Shown: in pieces, positions 24,004 through 33,430 of the stretch | How the letters are laid out: each line of letters starts with the position of its first letter | Numbering within the stretch: position 1 is the first letter of the stretch | Assembly: GCF_003121985.1 (NCBI RefSeq) | Contig: NZ_QEWP01000004.1 | Location: 62,001 to 126,000, forward strand | Reading direction: 5' to 3' | DNA length: 64,000 nt | Source: Marinilabilia rubra | Lineage (GTDB): Bacteria > Bacteroidota > Bacteroidia > Bacteroidales > Marinilabiliaceae | Translations under genes and position numbers: made by a program | Notes under the pieces: model-generated | Told to the model about the DNA's origin: nothing | The model's input: the letters and a program-made list of their open reading frames with translations, nothing else | Databases searched by the model: none

Positions 24004-25203
24004 ATGTATCAACCAGTACAGTTATCTGAGGATATTTTTTACGTGGGAGTAAATGACCGGCGTACAGAATTGTTTGAGAATATGTGGCCATTACCAAGAG
24101 GGGTTGCATACAACTCATATGTGATAAAGGATGAAAAAATTGCTTTGCTGGATACAGTAGAGATCGGCCAGGTTGAGAAGTTCCTGAAAAAACTGCAATC
24201 AGTTATCGGTGATCGCCCCATCGATTATTTGATTGTAAATCACATGGAGCCGGACCATGCCGGTTCAGTTAATCTTATCCGTCAGCTTTACCCTGATGTC
24301 AAGATTGTTGGTAACAAAAAGACTCTTCCAATGATTGAGGGATTCTTTGAAATTACCGATAATTTAATGGAAGTAAAAGAAGGCGATGAGTTGGACCTTG
24401 GGAAGCACAAGCTCCAGTTTTACCTGGCTCCAATGGTACATTGGCCTGAGACAATGGTGACTTATGAAGAAACCCAAAAAATTCTATTCTCTGCTGATGC
24501 TTTTGGAAGCTTTGGGACACTGGATGGTAGCATTTTTGATGATGAAATGGACTTCAGCTATTTCCATGATGAAATGCGTAGATATTATTCCAATATTGTT
24601 GGGAAATATGGAAGTCCGGTTCAAAAAGCATTGAAAAAACTTAGCGGTCTTGATATTAAAATGATTGCTTCCACTCATGGGCCCATTATTCGGAGTCATA
24701 TTGAAGAAGTAATTGGGATGTATGATGATTGGAGTAGTTTTAAAACCGGAGAAGGGGTTGTAATTGCTTTTGCCTCAATGTATGGGAATACAGAAGAAAT
24801 GGCAGAGGTTACTGCGCGCGCAATTGCTGAGGCAGGAATCAAAGAAATCCGGATGTATGATGTTTCCAAAACTCATTCATCTTATATTATTTCCGATATT
24901 TTTAAATACAAAGGGCTGGTGCTTGCAAGTCCTACGTATAGCAATGAATTGCATCCCAATATGGAAGCCCTGGCCAATAAACTTAAACATATGGGTGTAA
25001 AAGACCACTGCCTTGGCATTTTGGGTTCATATACATGGGCCGGAACATCAGTAAAGCGTCTCACGGAGCTTGGTGAAGCACTGAAATGGGAAATAATTGA
25101 AAATTCAGTAGAAGAAAAACATACTTTAAAGAAACAAAAGTATGAAGAGTGTCGTAGACTGGGAAAAGCATTAGCAGAGAAGTTAATTGCTGAAAGAAAT
25201 TAA
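24004..25203 (+). CDS. Flavodiiron protein (A-type flavoprotein, FprA-like)
   Basis: A 399-aa protein. The N-terminal metallo-beta-lactamase-like diiron domain has the motif NHMEPDHAGSV (H-x-E-x-D-H), MVHWPETMVTY, SADAFGSFG and STHGPIIR. The C-terminal flavodoxin domain begins near residue 250 with FASMYGNTEEMAE. Such proteins reduce O2 to water, or NO to N2O, protecting anaerobes and microaerophiles. It follows the SPOR gene by 18 bp and ends in a clear terminator. This suggests an anaerobic or facultative lifestyle (inference). Confidence 0.96.
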   Translation: MYQPVQLSEDIFYVGVNDRRTELFENMWPLPRGVAYNSYVIKDEKIALLDTVEIGQVEKFLKKLQSVIGDRPIDYLIVNHMEPDHAGSVNLIRQLYPDVKIVGNKKTLPMIEGFFEITDNLMEVKEGDELDLGKHKLQFYLAPMVHWPETMVTYEETQKILFSADAFGSFGTLDGSIFDDEMDFSYFHDEMRRYYSNIVGKYGSPVQKALKKLSGLDIKMIASTHGPIIRSHIEEVIGMYDDWSSFKTGEGVVIAFASMYGNTEEMAEVTARAIAEAGIKEIRMYDVSKTHSSYIISDIFKYKGLVLASPTYSNELHPNMEALANKLKHMGVKDHCLGILGSYTWAGTSVKRLTELGEALKWEIIENSVEEKHTLKKQKYEECRRLGKALAEKLIAERN

Positions 25204-25232
25204 GGAGCTTCTTTTCCTTTCCTTTAAGACCG

Positions 25233-25265
25233 AGGCTGTCTCTGTTTTGCAGAGATGGCCTTTTT
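25233..25265 (+). terminator. Intrinsic terminator after the flavodiiron gene
   Basis: Imperfect stem AGGCTGTCTCTG / CAGAGATGGCCT followed by T5 and further pyrimidines. It lies between two convergent genes. Confidence 0.7.
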
Positions 25266-25270
25266 CTTTC

Positions 25271-25804
25271 TTATCTCAGTGCCATCTCATCAACGTTTTT
25301 GCGAATATTCTCCAACGCTTTTTTGACCGAAAAATTAGCAGAAGTTCCTGCATCTTCAATAATTCTCTTTCCAAGTTCAAAAGAAGGAACATTTGGTGGA
25401 ACTTGTGAGGCTGAAGTATTAATGAGGCGTGCGACTTCTTCACGTGCATTTTTCACCAATTGCCAGGTTTCAGAAGGAACATATATTTGCATTGCCAGGT
25501 TATGATTGAATTCTGTTCGAATGTTTTTCAAAAGATGACTTTGAAGCTGAAATGCATTCATGTTTTTTTGTTGCTCTCTCAAAACCAGAGATTCCGGAGA
25601 AATACGTTCCAAAAAAAGGGTGAAGCGTTCATAAGCCTGAAATCTATGTTGCAGAATAACTTCGCTGTTACTCATCAGGAACTCCTGACGTCTTCGCTTA
25701 GCATCATTGTCAAGGAACCATTTTACTAAAATCAGTGTAAAAACAGCAATCAATAAAACAGGTACTACAATCCAAAGCAATTCAGGTAATGCCATCGGTT
25801 TCAT
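25271..25804 (-). CDS. Membrane-anchored coiled-coil protein of unknown function
   Basis: A 177-aa protein with one N-terminal span (LLWIVVPVLLIAVFTLILVKWFL), then a charged helical cytoplasmic domain (AKRRRQEFLMSNSEVILQHRFQAYERFTLFLERISPESLVLR). It resembles a conserved Bacteroidota family of small membrane proteins with no assigned function. It stands alone and converges with the flavodiiron gene. Confidence 0.75.
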   Translation of the reverse strand: MKPMALPELLWIVVPVLLIAVFTLILVKWFLDNDAKRRRQEFLMSNSEVILQHRFQAYERFTLFLERISPESLVLREQQKNMNAFQLQSHLLKNIRTEFNHNLAMQIYVPSETWQLVKNAREEVARLINTSASQVPPNVPSFELGKRIIEDAGTSANFSVKKALENIRKNVDEMALR

Positions 25805-25939
25805 TATTTTTTAATATTTAACAGGGTTGATTAGTGAAGAACTCGGTTTAATAACCTCAAAACGAAATCTATTTCCTTTCACCTATACACAAAGTTAATC
25901 ATTATTTCCGTCCTGCACACCCGCCGTTATTTTATGCTC

Positions 25940-25969
25940 TTGCCTTCAGGAAAAAAAAATCTATTTTTG
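25940..25969 (+). promoter_or_regulatory. Promoter of the aspartate aminotransferase gene
   Basis: TTG at 25940-25942, a 19-bp spacer and TATTTTTG at 25962-25969: a full Bacteroidota consensus. Transcription would start near 25976, downstream of the first in-frame ATG at 25934, which shows that the true start codon is later. Confidence 0.6.
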
Positions 25970-26059
25970 TGCTTTCTTTGTTACTTCTATAAAATACTTG
26001 TTTCAAAGAGAATTAGCTTAAACAGTCAGGAAAAATACCATAAAAAACTCTATATAAAC

Positions 26060-27253
26060 ATGGAACAACTCTCACAGCGTCTTGCTCAATTAGCTGAATC
26101 AGAAACCATAGCCATGTCCCAGCGTAGCCGGGAATTACGCGAACAGGGATATGATATTATTAATCTTAGTCTCGGAGAACCTGATTTTCCATCTCCTGAA
26201 CATGTAAAAGATGCAGCAAAGAAAGCCATCGATGAAAATTTCACAACATATCCTCCCGTTCCCGGAATTCCTCAATTACGAGAGGCTATAGCAGAAAAAT
26301 TTCAGCGTGACAATAATATTGATTATAAACCTTCTCAAATCGTCGTTTCAACGGGTGGTAAACAAGCTTTGGCAAATGCCATATACAGTCTGGTAGATGA
26401 GGGTGATGAAATAATAATTCCATCACCTTATTGGGTGAGTTACCCTGCCATGGCACAACTGGCCGGTGGAAAGTCGGTCTTTGTTTACGCCGGAATTGAC
26501 CAGGATTTTAAGATGACTCCTGAACAATTAGAGGAGGCCATTACCGAAAAGACTAAGGTTTTGTTAATCAATAGCCCAAGTAACCCTACAGGAAGTGTTT
26601 ACTCTTATGAGGAGTTACTAGGCCTCGCTGAGGTATTGGAGCGTCATCCGAGAGTATTCATAATTTCAGATGAGATTTATGAATATATAAATTACGATGA
26701 AAAGCACCATTCATTAGCCGAGTTTGAGGGATTAAAAGACCGTGTTGTAATAGTAAACGGAGTTTCCAAAGGTTTTGCCATGACAGGCTGGCGCATCGGA
26801 TATATCGCAGCTCCTGAATGGTTGGCATCAGCTTGCTCCAGAATTCAGGGGCAATACACTTCGGGTGCCAATTCCATTTCCCAAAAAGCCGCGTTAGCTG
26901 CCATAGAAGGTCCAATGGATTATACATTCAAGATGGTTGAGGCGTTTAGAAGGAGAAAAGACCTGGTTGTGAAATTGGCCCGTGAAATTCCCGGATTAAA
27001 AGTTAACGATCCTGCCGGGGCATTTTATTTATTTCCTAATGTGAGTTCTTTTTTAGGCAAAAGCTATAATGGCAAAACCATAGAAAATGCAAGGGATATG
27101 AGCTTTTACCTTCTCGAAGTGGCCCATGTGGCTACAGTAACCGGCACTGCCTTTGGAAATAAAAATTGCATTCGGTTTTCTTATGCCACCAGCGATGATC
27201 TGCTCGTGGAGGCTATGAAGCGAATCAAAAAAGCTTTAGCAGATCTTGTTTAA
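26060..27253 (+). CDS. aspC: Pyridoxal-phosphate aminotransferase, aspartate aminotransferase type
   Basis: 397 aa from the ATG at 26060 (MEQLSQRLAQLAESETIAMSQRSRELREQG), chosen because the promoter lies within the extra 42 codons upstream and the N-terminus then fits the family. Fold type I signatures are GEPDFPSPEHV, STGGKQALANAI, INSPSNPTGS, the PLP-lysine motif NGVSKGFAMTGWRIGY and the substrate-binding Arg near NCIRFSYA. It interconverts aspartate and oxaloacetate with glutamate and 2-oxoglutarate; related aminotransferase specificities are possible. Monocistronic. Confidence 0.93.
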   Translation: MEQLSQRLAQLAESETIAMSQRSRELREQGYDIINLSLGEPDFPSPEHVKDAAKKAIDENFTTYPPVPGIPQLREAIAEKFQRDNNIDYKPSQIVVSTGGKQALANAIYSLVDEGDEIIIPSPYWVSYPAMAQLAGGKSVFVYAGIDQDFKMTPEQLEEAITEKTKVLLINSPSNPTGSVYSYEELLGLAEVLERHPRVFIISDEIYEYINYDEKHHSLAEFEGLKDRVVIVNGVSKGFAMTGWRIGYIAAPEWLASACSRIQGQYTSGANSISQKAALAAIEGPMDYTFKMVEAFRRRKDLVVKLAREIPGLKVNDPAGAFYLFPNVSSFLGKSYNGKTIENARDMSFYLLEVAHVATVTGTAFGNKNCIRFSYATSDDLLVEAMKRIKKALADLV

Positions 27254-27326
27254 TCCTGCTTTTGATAAGTGGAATTAGTGTTTTATATTTAAATCTGAAT
27301 TATTTGAATTTATATCATTCAGGTTA

Positions 27327-27350
27327 ACCTTGCATTCCATTTAGCAAGGT
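27327..27350. repeat. Inverted repeat ACCTTGC / GCAAGGT upstream of ftsE
   Basis: A perfect 7-bp stem with a 10-nt AT-rich loop, ending 17 bp before the ftsE ATG. No T-run follows. It could be a leader hairpin or operator. Confidence 0.4.
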
Positions 27351-27366
27351 CAAAAATATTGTATTC

Positions 27367-28101
27367 ATGGGAAAAGAAACGCTTCCGGTTGTTAATAATA
27401 ATGGCCATATTATCGAAATATCTGATGGATTAGTACGTCAGAGAGAGCACATTATATTACGCGATGTAAATATTAACATAAAACCTGGAGAGTTTGTCTA
27501 TCTCATCGGAAGAGTGGGAAGTGGAAAATCCAGTTTGCTTAAAACATTTTACGGAGATCTTCCTTTTCCGGAGGGCTATGGTTTTGTTGCCGGATTCAGG
27601 CTTAAAAGATTACGCAATAAAGACTTGCCCTATTTAAGAAGGAAAATGGGAATCGTTTTTCAGGATTTTCAGCTTCTCACAGATAGAAATGTTTATGACA
27701 ATCTGCTTTTTGTCCTTAAAGCTACAGGCTGGAAGGATCAAAAAGAAATGGATCACCAGGTTCGTGATGTATTGTCAAAAGTAGACATGGTTCATAAAGG
27801 ATACAAAATGCCTCATCAACTATCCGGAGGAGAACAGCAACGAATCGGAATTGCCAGATCATTGCTGAATACCCCTGACCTAATTTTGGCAGATGAGCCT
27901 ACAGGAAATCTCGATCCGGATACTTCTGATGATTTGCTTGAATTGTTACATGCTATCTGTAAAGAGGGAAAAACGGTAGTTATGGCTACCCATAATTATG
28001 GATTAATTAAGAAATTTCCCGGAAGAACCATACGTTGCGAAAACACCCGCCTTACAGAATCCACACAGGAGGAGATTGATTTTGATCAACTTATAGAATA
28101 A
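27367..28101 (+). CDS. ftsE: Cell-division ABC ATPase FtsE
   Basis: A 244-aa ABC ATPase with Walker A GRVGSGKSS (near 47-55), Q-loop VFQDFQLL, signature LSGGEQQR, Walker B LILADEPTGNLD and the H-loop in MATHNYGL. The sequence after the D-loop and the short C-terminus fit FtsE. It works with FtsX to control peptidoglycan hydrolases at the septum. ftsX is not adjacent, which I note is common in Bacteroidota. LolD-type transporters are the nearest alternative. Confidence 0.85.
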   Translation: MGKETLPVVNNNGHIIEISDGLVRQREHIILRDVNINIKPGEFVYLIGRVGSGKSSLLKTFYGDLPFPEGYGFVAGFRLKRLRNKDLPYLRRKMGIVFQDFQLLTDRNVYDNLLFVLKATGWKDQKEMDHQVRDVLSKVDMVHKGYKMPHQLSGGEQQRIGIARSLLNTPDLILADEPTGNLDPDTSDDLLELLHAICKEGKTVVMATHNYGLIKKFPGRTIRCENTRLTESTQEEIDFDQLIE

Positions 28102-28226
28102 ATGGCGATTAATATTTTTTTGGATTCTTTTCCTTTTTATTCCTTAAAATCATTGGCCATGAATTTGATTTAGAGTCAAATTCTCTGTTACTTTGCAATC
28201 GATTAATAAATTAAAAGAAATTCAGA

Positions 28227-28751
28227 ATGGAAATTGCAAGAAACAAATTTGTATCGCTTTCATATCAATTGCGTCTCAATGGTGCCGAAGGTGATTTAGT
28301 TGAGGAAACCGGAGAAAGCAATCCTTTGCAGTTTGTGTTTGGAGCTGGTAAGATGATTGAGATGTTCGAAAAAAAGCTGGAAGGTCTCACCCAGGGTGAC
28401 GATTTTAGTTTCGAACTTAAATCTCATGAGGCTTACGGTGAAGTAAACACTGATGCTATTGTAGATTTGCCCAAAAATATTTTTGAAGTAGAGGGACAGA
28501 TTGATGAGTCTTTACTTAAGGTTGGTAACATGGTTCCTATGCAGGATGCCAATGGTAACCGTTTGAATGGTATCGTATTGGAAGTTGCCGATGACACTGT
28601 TAAGATGGACTTTAACCACCCTCTGGCAGGTGATGATTTGCACTTTGCAGGAAAAGTACTTGAGGTTCGTGATGCTTCTGAAAACGAATTGGTTGAAGCA
28701 GTAGGAGGCGACTGTAGCTCAGGTAATTGTGGCGATGGCTGCAGCTGTTAA
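28227..28751 (+). CDS. FKBP-type peptidyl-prolyl isomerase, SlyD-like, with Cys-rich tail
   Basis: A 174-aa protein of SlyD architecture: FKBP strands (VSLSYQLRLNGAEGDLVEET, PLQFVFGAGKMIEMFEKKLEGLTQGDDFSFEL) interrupted by an insert-in-flap chaperone domain (about 70-125), then HPLAGDDLHFAGKVLEVRDA. The last 15 residues, GGDCSSGNCGDGCSC, have four Cys, recalling the metal-binding tail of SlyD that supplies Ni to hydrogenases, although here it lacks His. It acts as a cytoplasmic folding helper, and a metal-handling role is inferred. A strong terminator follows. Confidence 0.92.
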   Translation: MEIARNKFVSLSYQLRLNGAEGDLVEETGESNPLQFVFGAGKMIEMFEKKLEGLTQGDDFSFELKSHEAYGEVNTDAIVDLPKNIFEVEGQIDESLLKVGNMVPMQDANGNRLNGIVLEVADDTVKMDFNHPLAGDDLHFAGKVLEVRDASENELVEAVGGDCSSGNCGDGCSC

Positions 28752-28771
28752 TAACAATGATATTTTATGAT

Positions 28772-28809
28772 AAAAGGTGTTTCATTGCTGTATGAAACAC
28801 CTTTTTTTT
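28772..28809 (+). terminator. Intrinsic terminator after the FKBP gene
   Basis: Perfect stem AAGGTGTTTCA / TGAAACACCTT with a 7-nt loop and T8. Confidence 0.85.
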
Positions 28810-29017
28810 GCTCATGTATTTGGTATCAGCTATTTTTACAGACATTCTTGCGACAATAGATCGCTTGTCTGCTTCAAAAAGCGGAATTCCAATGTGTGGC
28901 ATTTTCTCATAAACAAATGCTTTACACTATTTGGTGATTAGGCGGCTTATGAAAGAAGGTCTCAGGCATAAAATATCAGGAGACTATTGTTTATAATGAT
29001 TTTGAAAAAATAAAACG

Positions 29018-30088
29018 ATGGCAGGTAATACATTTGGAAGACTATTTAAGCTTACTTCTTTTGGAGAATCTCATGGAAGAGGAGTTGGTGGTATAATTGA
29101 GGGAGTAAAACCCGGTTTGGAATTAGATATGGATTTTATCCAGAAAGAATTGGACAGACGTCGCCCGGGACAATCGAAAATAACTACTCCCAGGGATGAA
29201 AAGGACAGAGTAGAGTTTTTGTCAGGTGTTTTTGAAGGCAAAGCTACGGGAACCCCCTTGGCATTTGCAATCTGGAACAAGGATCAAAAATCAGGCGATT
29301 ACGACAATCTAAAGGATCTTTACAGGCCTTCGCATGCCGATTATACTTATGATGCCAAATATGGAATTCGTGACCACAGAGGCGGGGGGCGTTCTTCGGC
29401 AAGAGAAACCATTGCCCGTGTCGTAGCAGGTGCTATCGCCAAATTAATGTTGAAAGAAATCGGAGCGGAAATTGTGGGTTTTGTATCGCAGGTGGGAGAA
29501 ATTCAAATGGAGACAATACCCGAAGATTTATCATTGATTGAATCAACGCCTGTAAGGTGTCCGGATTTAAAGGTAGCCGAAAAAATGATCGATTATATTG
29601 ATAATGTTCGAAAAGATAAAGATTCAGTTGGAGGAGTAGTTAGTTGCGTAATAAAAAACGCTCCTGCCGGATTGGGAGATCCTGTGTTTGAAAAACTGCA
29701 TGCTTCTCTTGGACAGGCAATGCTATCCATCAACGCAGTAAAGGGATTTGAATATGGAATGGGGTTTCAGGCGGCCTCTATGAAAGGGTCTCAGCATAAT
29801 GATGAATTTTTCAGTGAAAATGGCGCAATAAAAGCCAAAACCAATCGCTCCGGAGGGGTTCAGGGAGGCATTTCCAACGGAGAAGAAATTATTTTCCGTG
29901 TGGCTTTTAAACCCGTAGCAACCATTCTCAAGGATCAACACACAGTTGATAAATCCGGCAAAGAGGTTGTTATGAAGGCTAAAGGTCGCCATGACCCTTG
30001 CGTTGTGCCACGTGCAGTACCAATTGTTGAAGCTATGGCTGCCATGGTAATGGCTGATGCCTGGTTGATGAACAAAACTTATCATTAA
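29018..30088 (+). CDS. aroC: Chorismate synthase
   Basis: A 356-aa protein with all three family signatures: [18 protein letters not shown] near 17, the central [20 protein letters not shown] and the C-terminal [19 protein letters not shown]. It converts EPSP to chorismate with reduced FMN, the last step of the shikimate pathway. It stands alone between two plus-strand genes. The upstream 266 bp contain no further gene. Confidence 0.97.
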   Translation: MAGNTFGRLFKLTSFGESHGRGVGGIIEGVKPGLELDMDFIQKELDRRRPGQSKITTPRDEKDRVEFLSGVFEGKATGTPLAFAIWNKDQKSGDYDNLKDLYRPSHADYTYDAKYGIRDHRGGGRSSARETIARVVAGAIAKLMLKEIGAEIVGFVSQVGEIQMETIPEDLSLIESTPVRCPDLKVAEKMIDYIDNVRKDKDSVGGVVSCVIKNAPAGLGDPVFEKLHASLGQAMLSINAVKGFEYGMGFQAASMKGSQHNDEFFSENGAIKAKTNRSGGVQGGISNGEEIIFRVAFKPVATILKDQHTVDKSGKEVVMKAKGRHDPCVVPRAVPIVEAMAAMVMADAWLMNKTYH

Positions 30089-30215
30089 ATCGAGAATCAA
30101 TGCTTTGGGGAGAATGAAACTTCCTTTACTTTTTATTATTGAAACTTGCATTTTTTTCTTTTATTGGCTTAAGCCGGAATGAAGAATTATAAGTGCTGAC
30201 CGATATTGCAGATAT

Positions 30216-31631
30216 ATGATCAAAAAACTGCCGCTTCACTGGAAAATAATCTTTGGACTGATTTTGGGTATCTTATGGGCTCTCGCCGGGAGCTGGCTAG
30301 GGTGGAATACCTTTACCGAAAACTGGATCGCGCCATGGGGAAGAATTTTTATTGACCTGCTTAAGTTAATTGCAGTACCCTTGGTTTTATTCTCCATTAT
30401 TGGTGGTATTGTGAGTCTTGGTCATCCCAAAGACTTGGGTAAACTGGGAGGAAAAACCTTACTTTTATATCTGTGCACCACTATTTTGTCTGTCACTATT
30501 GGTTTGCTGTTGGTCAACCTGTTTGCACCCGGTAAAACACTGGATAAAGATGTCAGGCTCCAGAATCGAATGAGCTACGAACTCTGGTTAAACGAAAAAG
30601 GGCTTTCACCAAAAGATGGCAAATGGTTCTCAAAAGATTCAGCATATGCAGATATTGTAAATGAGGTTTCGCTCCGAAAGGGCTTTGAAGAAACTGATGA
30701 AGTTAAAGACCGTTTGAAAACTGCCAAAAAAGCAGGTGAAGATGGACCTTTGGTTTTTCTGGAAGATATGGTTCCGGGTAATATTTTTTCCAGTCTGAGT
30801 GACAACCGCAATATGCTTCAAGTTATCTTTTTTGGTATTTTCTTCGGGATTGCTATCCTGTTTATTCCCAGGGAAAAGGTCAGGCCCCTTGTCGGGTTTA
30901 TTGATTCTGTGGCAGAAGTTTTCCTGAAAATGGTTGATTTGATAATGAAATTAGCTCCTTTTTTTGTTTTTGCTCTCATGGCCGGAATGGTCAATCAAAT
31001 GGCAGGCAACAACCCTGCACATGTTTTAGAGCTTTTTAAAGGATTAACGTGGTATGCTTTGGTTGTGGCCCTCGGGTTAATTATTATGGCTTTTGTGATT
31101 TATCCCTTGGTAATGGGTTTGTTCGTAAAAGGAATATCATACAAGGAATTTCTGAAGGGAATCAGTCCAGCCCAAATGCTGGCTTTTACTACCAGTAGCA
31201 GTGCTGCAACCTTACCAGTTACGCTGGAGTGTGTTGAAGAAAACCTCGGCGTTGATAAAAGAGTTTCCAGTTTTGTTTTGCCAATTGGAGCTACTGTGAA
31301 TATGGATGGAACCAGCCTGTATCAAGCCGTGGCAGTGGTGTTTTTGGCCCAAATGCATTTGGTTGATTTAACACTGGGACAGCAAATGGTAGTGGTGCTC
31401 ACAGCAACTTTGGCAAGTATAGGTTCAGCTGCTATTCCAAGTGCGGGTTTGGTTATGCTAATGATAGTGCTGACTTCAGTAGGTTTAAATCCGGCATGGA
31501 TAGGAATTATTTTACCTGTAGACCGCATTCTGGATATGATGCGGACCGTTGTAAACGTAACAGGAGATGCTACAGTAAGCTCCGTTATCGATAAAACCAC
31601 AAAGATTGAAAAAGATCCCTTTGTGGAGTAA
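30216..31631 (+). CDS. Dicarboxylate/amino acid:cation symporter (DAACS family)
   Basis: A 471-aa inner-membrane protein with eight spans plus the two re-entrant hairpins of the GltPh fold. Key motifs are the serine-rich FTTSSSAATLPVTLECV, PIGATVNMDGTSLYQ (NMDGT) and a C-terminal PVDRILDMMRTVVNVTGDATV with the substrate-binding Asp/Asn. A ~70-residue hydrophilic loop (about 110-190) between spans is longer than in GltP. It imports glutamate, aspartate or C4-dicarboxylates with Na+ or H+; the substrate is not certain. Confidence 0.93.
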   Translation: MIKKLPLHWKIIFGLILGILWALAGSWLGWNTFTENWIAPWGRIFIDLLKLIAVPLVLFSIIGGIVSLGHPKDLGKLGGKTLLLYLCTTILSVTIGLLLVNLFAPGKTLDKDVRLQNRMSYELWLNEKGLSPKDGKWFSKDSAYADIVNEVSLRKGFEETDEVKDRLKTAKKAGEDGPLVFLEDMVPGNIFSSLSDNRNMLQVIFFGIFFGIAILFIPREKVRPLVGFIDSVAEVFLKMVDLIMKLAPFFVFALMAGMVNQMAGNNPAHVLELFKGLTWYALVVALGLIIMAFVIYPLVMGLFVKGISYKEFLKGISPAQMLAFTTSSSAATLPVTLECVEENLGVDKRVSSFVLPIGATVNMDGTSLYQAVAVVFLAQMHLVDLTLGQQMVVVLTATLASIGSAAIPSAGLVMLMIVLTSVGLNPAWIGIILPVDRILDMMRTVVNVTGDATVSSVIDKTTKIEKDPFVE

Positions 31632-31726
31632 GTTTCTGCAAATGGGAAAAGAAATACTCAAACATGCAGCTTTTCAGGAGATCCTGGTTAAGAAAAACAG
31701 GGTGGAACAAACCTGAAAATATACTA

Positions 31727-31889
31727 GTGTCAAGTCAAGTGTTGAATGTCGGGTAAGCCGCCGCTATTTTTCACCTTGCGCAAAACAACAAAAAAGTAAG
31801 CATAGCCGTAGCTACGTGAGTCTTTTTTTTGAGAAGCACAAGGTAGAAAGAGCAAGGCTTGGGCCGCCAGACTATGCTTGACTTGACAC
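31727..31889. mobile_element. MITE copy A, 163 bp, TA-flanked
   Basis: Terminal inverted repeats GTGTCAAGTCAAG / CTTGACTTGACAC are flanked on both sides by TA (31725-31726, 31890-31891). The interior is an imperfect whole-length palindrome centred on GTAGCTAC, with matching CACCTTG(C/T)GC and GCACAAGG arms. It is nearly identical to the copies at 50572 and 62478. There is no coding capacity. A TA target with such ends fits non-autonomous elements of the IS630/Tc1-mariner kind (inference). Confidence 0.8.
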
Positions 31890-31896
31890 TATTGTA

Positions 31897-31974
31897 AAGT
31901 CAAGTGCAGGATGTCGGTTAAGCTGCCGCTATTTTTTACCTTTTGCAAATCAATTTGCGAGTCTTTTTTGACAT
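31897..31974. mobile_element. Decayed, internally deleted MITE copy
   Basis: AAGTCAAGTG, then ATGTCGG, then GCCGCTATTTTTTACCTT and GCAAATCAA align with the left half of the family, while TTGACATTAG matches its right end. It lies 5 bp from copy A, and TA pairs flank it (31895-31896, 31975-31976). The central and most right-arm sequence is missing. Confidence 0.6.
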
Positions 31975-31977
31975 TAG

Positions 31978-33318
31978 CTAGTTGACTATATTGCACTCTT
32001 CACCCTCTTCCTGAAAAGTATGACTGAAATATTTTACAATACTTGAAGGGAAGGAAAATATAAATGTTGATCCTCTGTTTACTTCTGAATGAAGATTTAT
32101 TTCACCTCCCAACAAGTCCAGCAAAGCTTTACAAATTGATAACCCCAGGCCGACACCTTCCGGGTTGTCTGTATTTTTCCTCGTATTATTTAACTGGCTA
32201 AACCTTTCAAAAATTCGTTTTTGTTGCTCTCTCGGAATCCCGGGGCCGGTATCGAATACAAAAAACGAAATCCTGTCGCTCTTTTTTCTTACCCCAAAAC
32301 GGATATCTCCCTCATGAGTGACTTTTAATGCATTGGTAATTAGATTGGAAAAGATCTGAAACAACAGAGTTCGGTCACTTTCGATAACAGCATTTTTAAG
32401 TTCAAGAGGCAGGTCTTTTTCTAAAAAAAGGCCCAGCTTTCTGGCTTGAGTAAAGTGGGCATTGTAAACCTGGGAAAACAAGGATTCAATCGAAAATGTG
32501 GATATGTGTTTCTCTACCAGGTTGGCCTCAAGCTTTGACAAATCAAGAATGTCATTGATAAGAGTCAGCAGTAACTCACTGTTTTCCCTGATGATGGAAA
32601 TGTATTCATTTCTTTCTCTTGGTGACAATCCTGAATGTTGCAACAATTCGGTAAATCCAACAATCGCATTCATGGGGGTCCGAATTTCATGACTCATATT
32701 GGCCAGATAAGCCGATTTCTCCTTATTATCCTTTTCTGCAACTTCTTTTTCTGTTAACAATTTCCTTTTGGCATACGCAAGTGTTGGGATAACTGCTGCA
32801 AATAAATAAACAATTACAACAATATAATCTAAAATCCGTTGTTGTTCACTTTCATATGAAACAATTATTTGGGGGTATTGCCATTCCAGAATTAAAAGGA
32901 GAACAATATTGACTCCCAATAATAAAGAAATAAGAGGAGAACCAGGTTTTGGGTTAAAATAAATGATTAAAGCCATCAACGCGACAAAAATAATAGGGGA
33001 GGGACTTTGAGAACCACCATTATATATCCACATGCCATTGAGTGAGATTAATACGGTTACGAAAAAAGTGCTTATCGCAAATTTTCGAATCCTCCTTTGG
33101 GGATGACGGCCGAGAAAAAAAATGGGAATGAATGAAGCAGACATCACTGCTGTCCAGATCGTAACAATGCCATGAAGACCTATCAACAGATTGGTCACCG
33201 TACTAACAAAAGTAAACCAAAAGGAAAGAGCAACTGTTACAAGAAAAAAATGTTCGTTGTAACTAGTTTCCTTCGAAAAAGTTCTATTTGCAAGTTTATG
33301 TAAATACCATTTAAACAT
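31978..33318 (-). CDS. Membrane sensor histidine kinase
   Basis: A 446-aa protein. The N-terminal half has about six membrane spans (residues 25-185) with almost no periplasmic domain, so the signal is probably sensed in or near the membrane. HisKA has the H box ANMSHEIRTPMNAIVGF (His210). The HATPase has the N box LITNALK, G1 FDTGPGIP, an F box and G2 GVGLGLSICKALLDLLGG. No receiver or DNA-binding domain is present, and no response regulator is adjacent, so it is an orphan kinase. It ends in TAG within CTAG, directly against a MITE remnant. Confidence 0.93.
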   Translation of the reverse strand: MFKWYLHKLANRTFSKETSYNEHFFLVTVALSFWFTFVSTVTNLLIGLHGIVTIWTAVMSASFIPIFFLGRHPQRRIRKFAISTFFVTVLISLNGMWIYNGGSQSPSPIIFVALMALIIYFNPKPGSPLISLLLGVNIVLLLILEWQYPQIIVSYESEQQRILDYIVVIVYLFAAVIPTLAYAKRKLLTEKEVAEKDNKEKSAYLANMSHEIRTPMNAIVGFTELLQHSGLSPRERNEYISIIRENSELLLTLINDILDLSKLEANLVEKHISTFSIESLFSQVYNAHFTQARKLGLFLEKDLPLELKNAVIESDRTLLFQIFSNLITNALKVTHEGDIRFGVRKKSDRISFFVFDTGPGIPREQQKRIFERFSQLNNTRKNTDNPEGVGLGLSICKALLDLLGGEINLHSEVNRGSTFIFSFPSSIVKYFSHTFQEEGEECNIVN

Positions 33319-33394
33319 ATGGGGTTAAGTATTAAATTCGCCGCAAATTTCTAAAAATATCCTAACAATGTAAAGGTATTTCATTAAAAAAAAT

Positions 33395-33402
33395 TATTTT
33401 TG
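33395..33402 (+). promoter_or_regulatory. -7 promoter box of tRNA-Pro
   Basis: TATTTTTG, a perfect TAnnTTTG, followed by C and located 28 bp upstream of the tRNA 5' end. Confidence 0.45.
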
Positions 33403-33430
33403 CATTAGAAATTAATAAAAAAGCTTCTTT

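Larger units (their letters stand above)
31632..31977. other. Gene-free 346-bp stretch filled by two MITE copies
   Basis: The convergent 3' ends of the symporter and the sensor kinase flank one intact (31727-31889) and one decayed (31897-31974) palindromic element. About 95 bp of plain sequence precede them. Confidence 0.8.
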
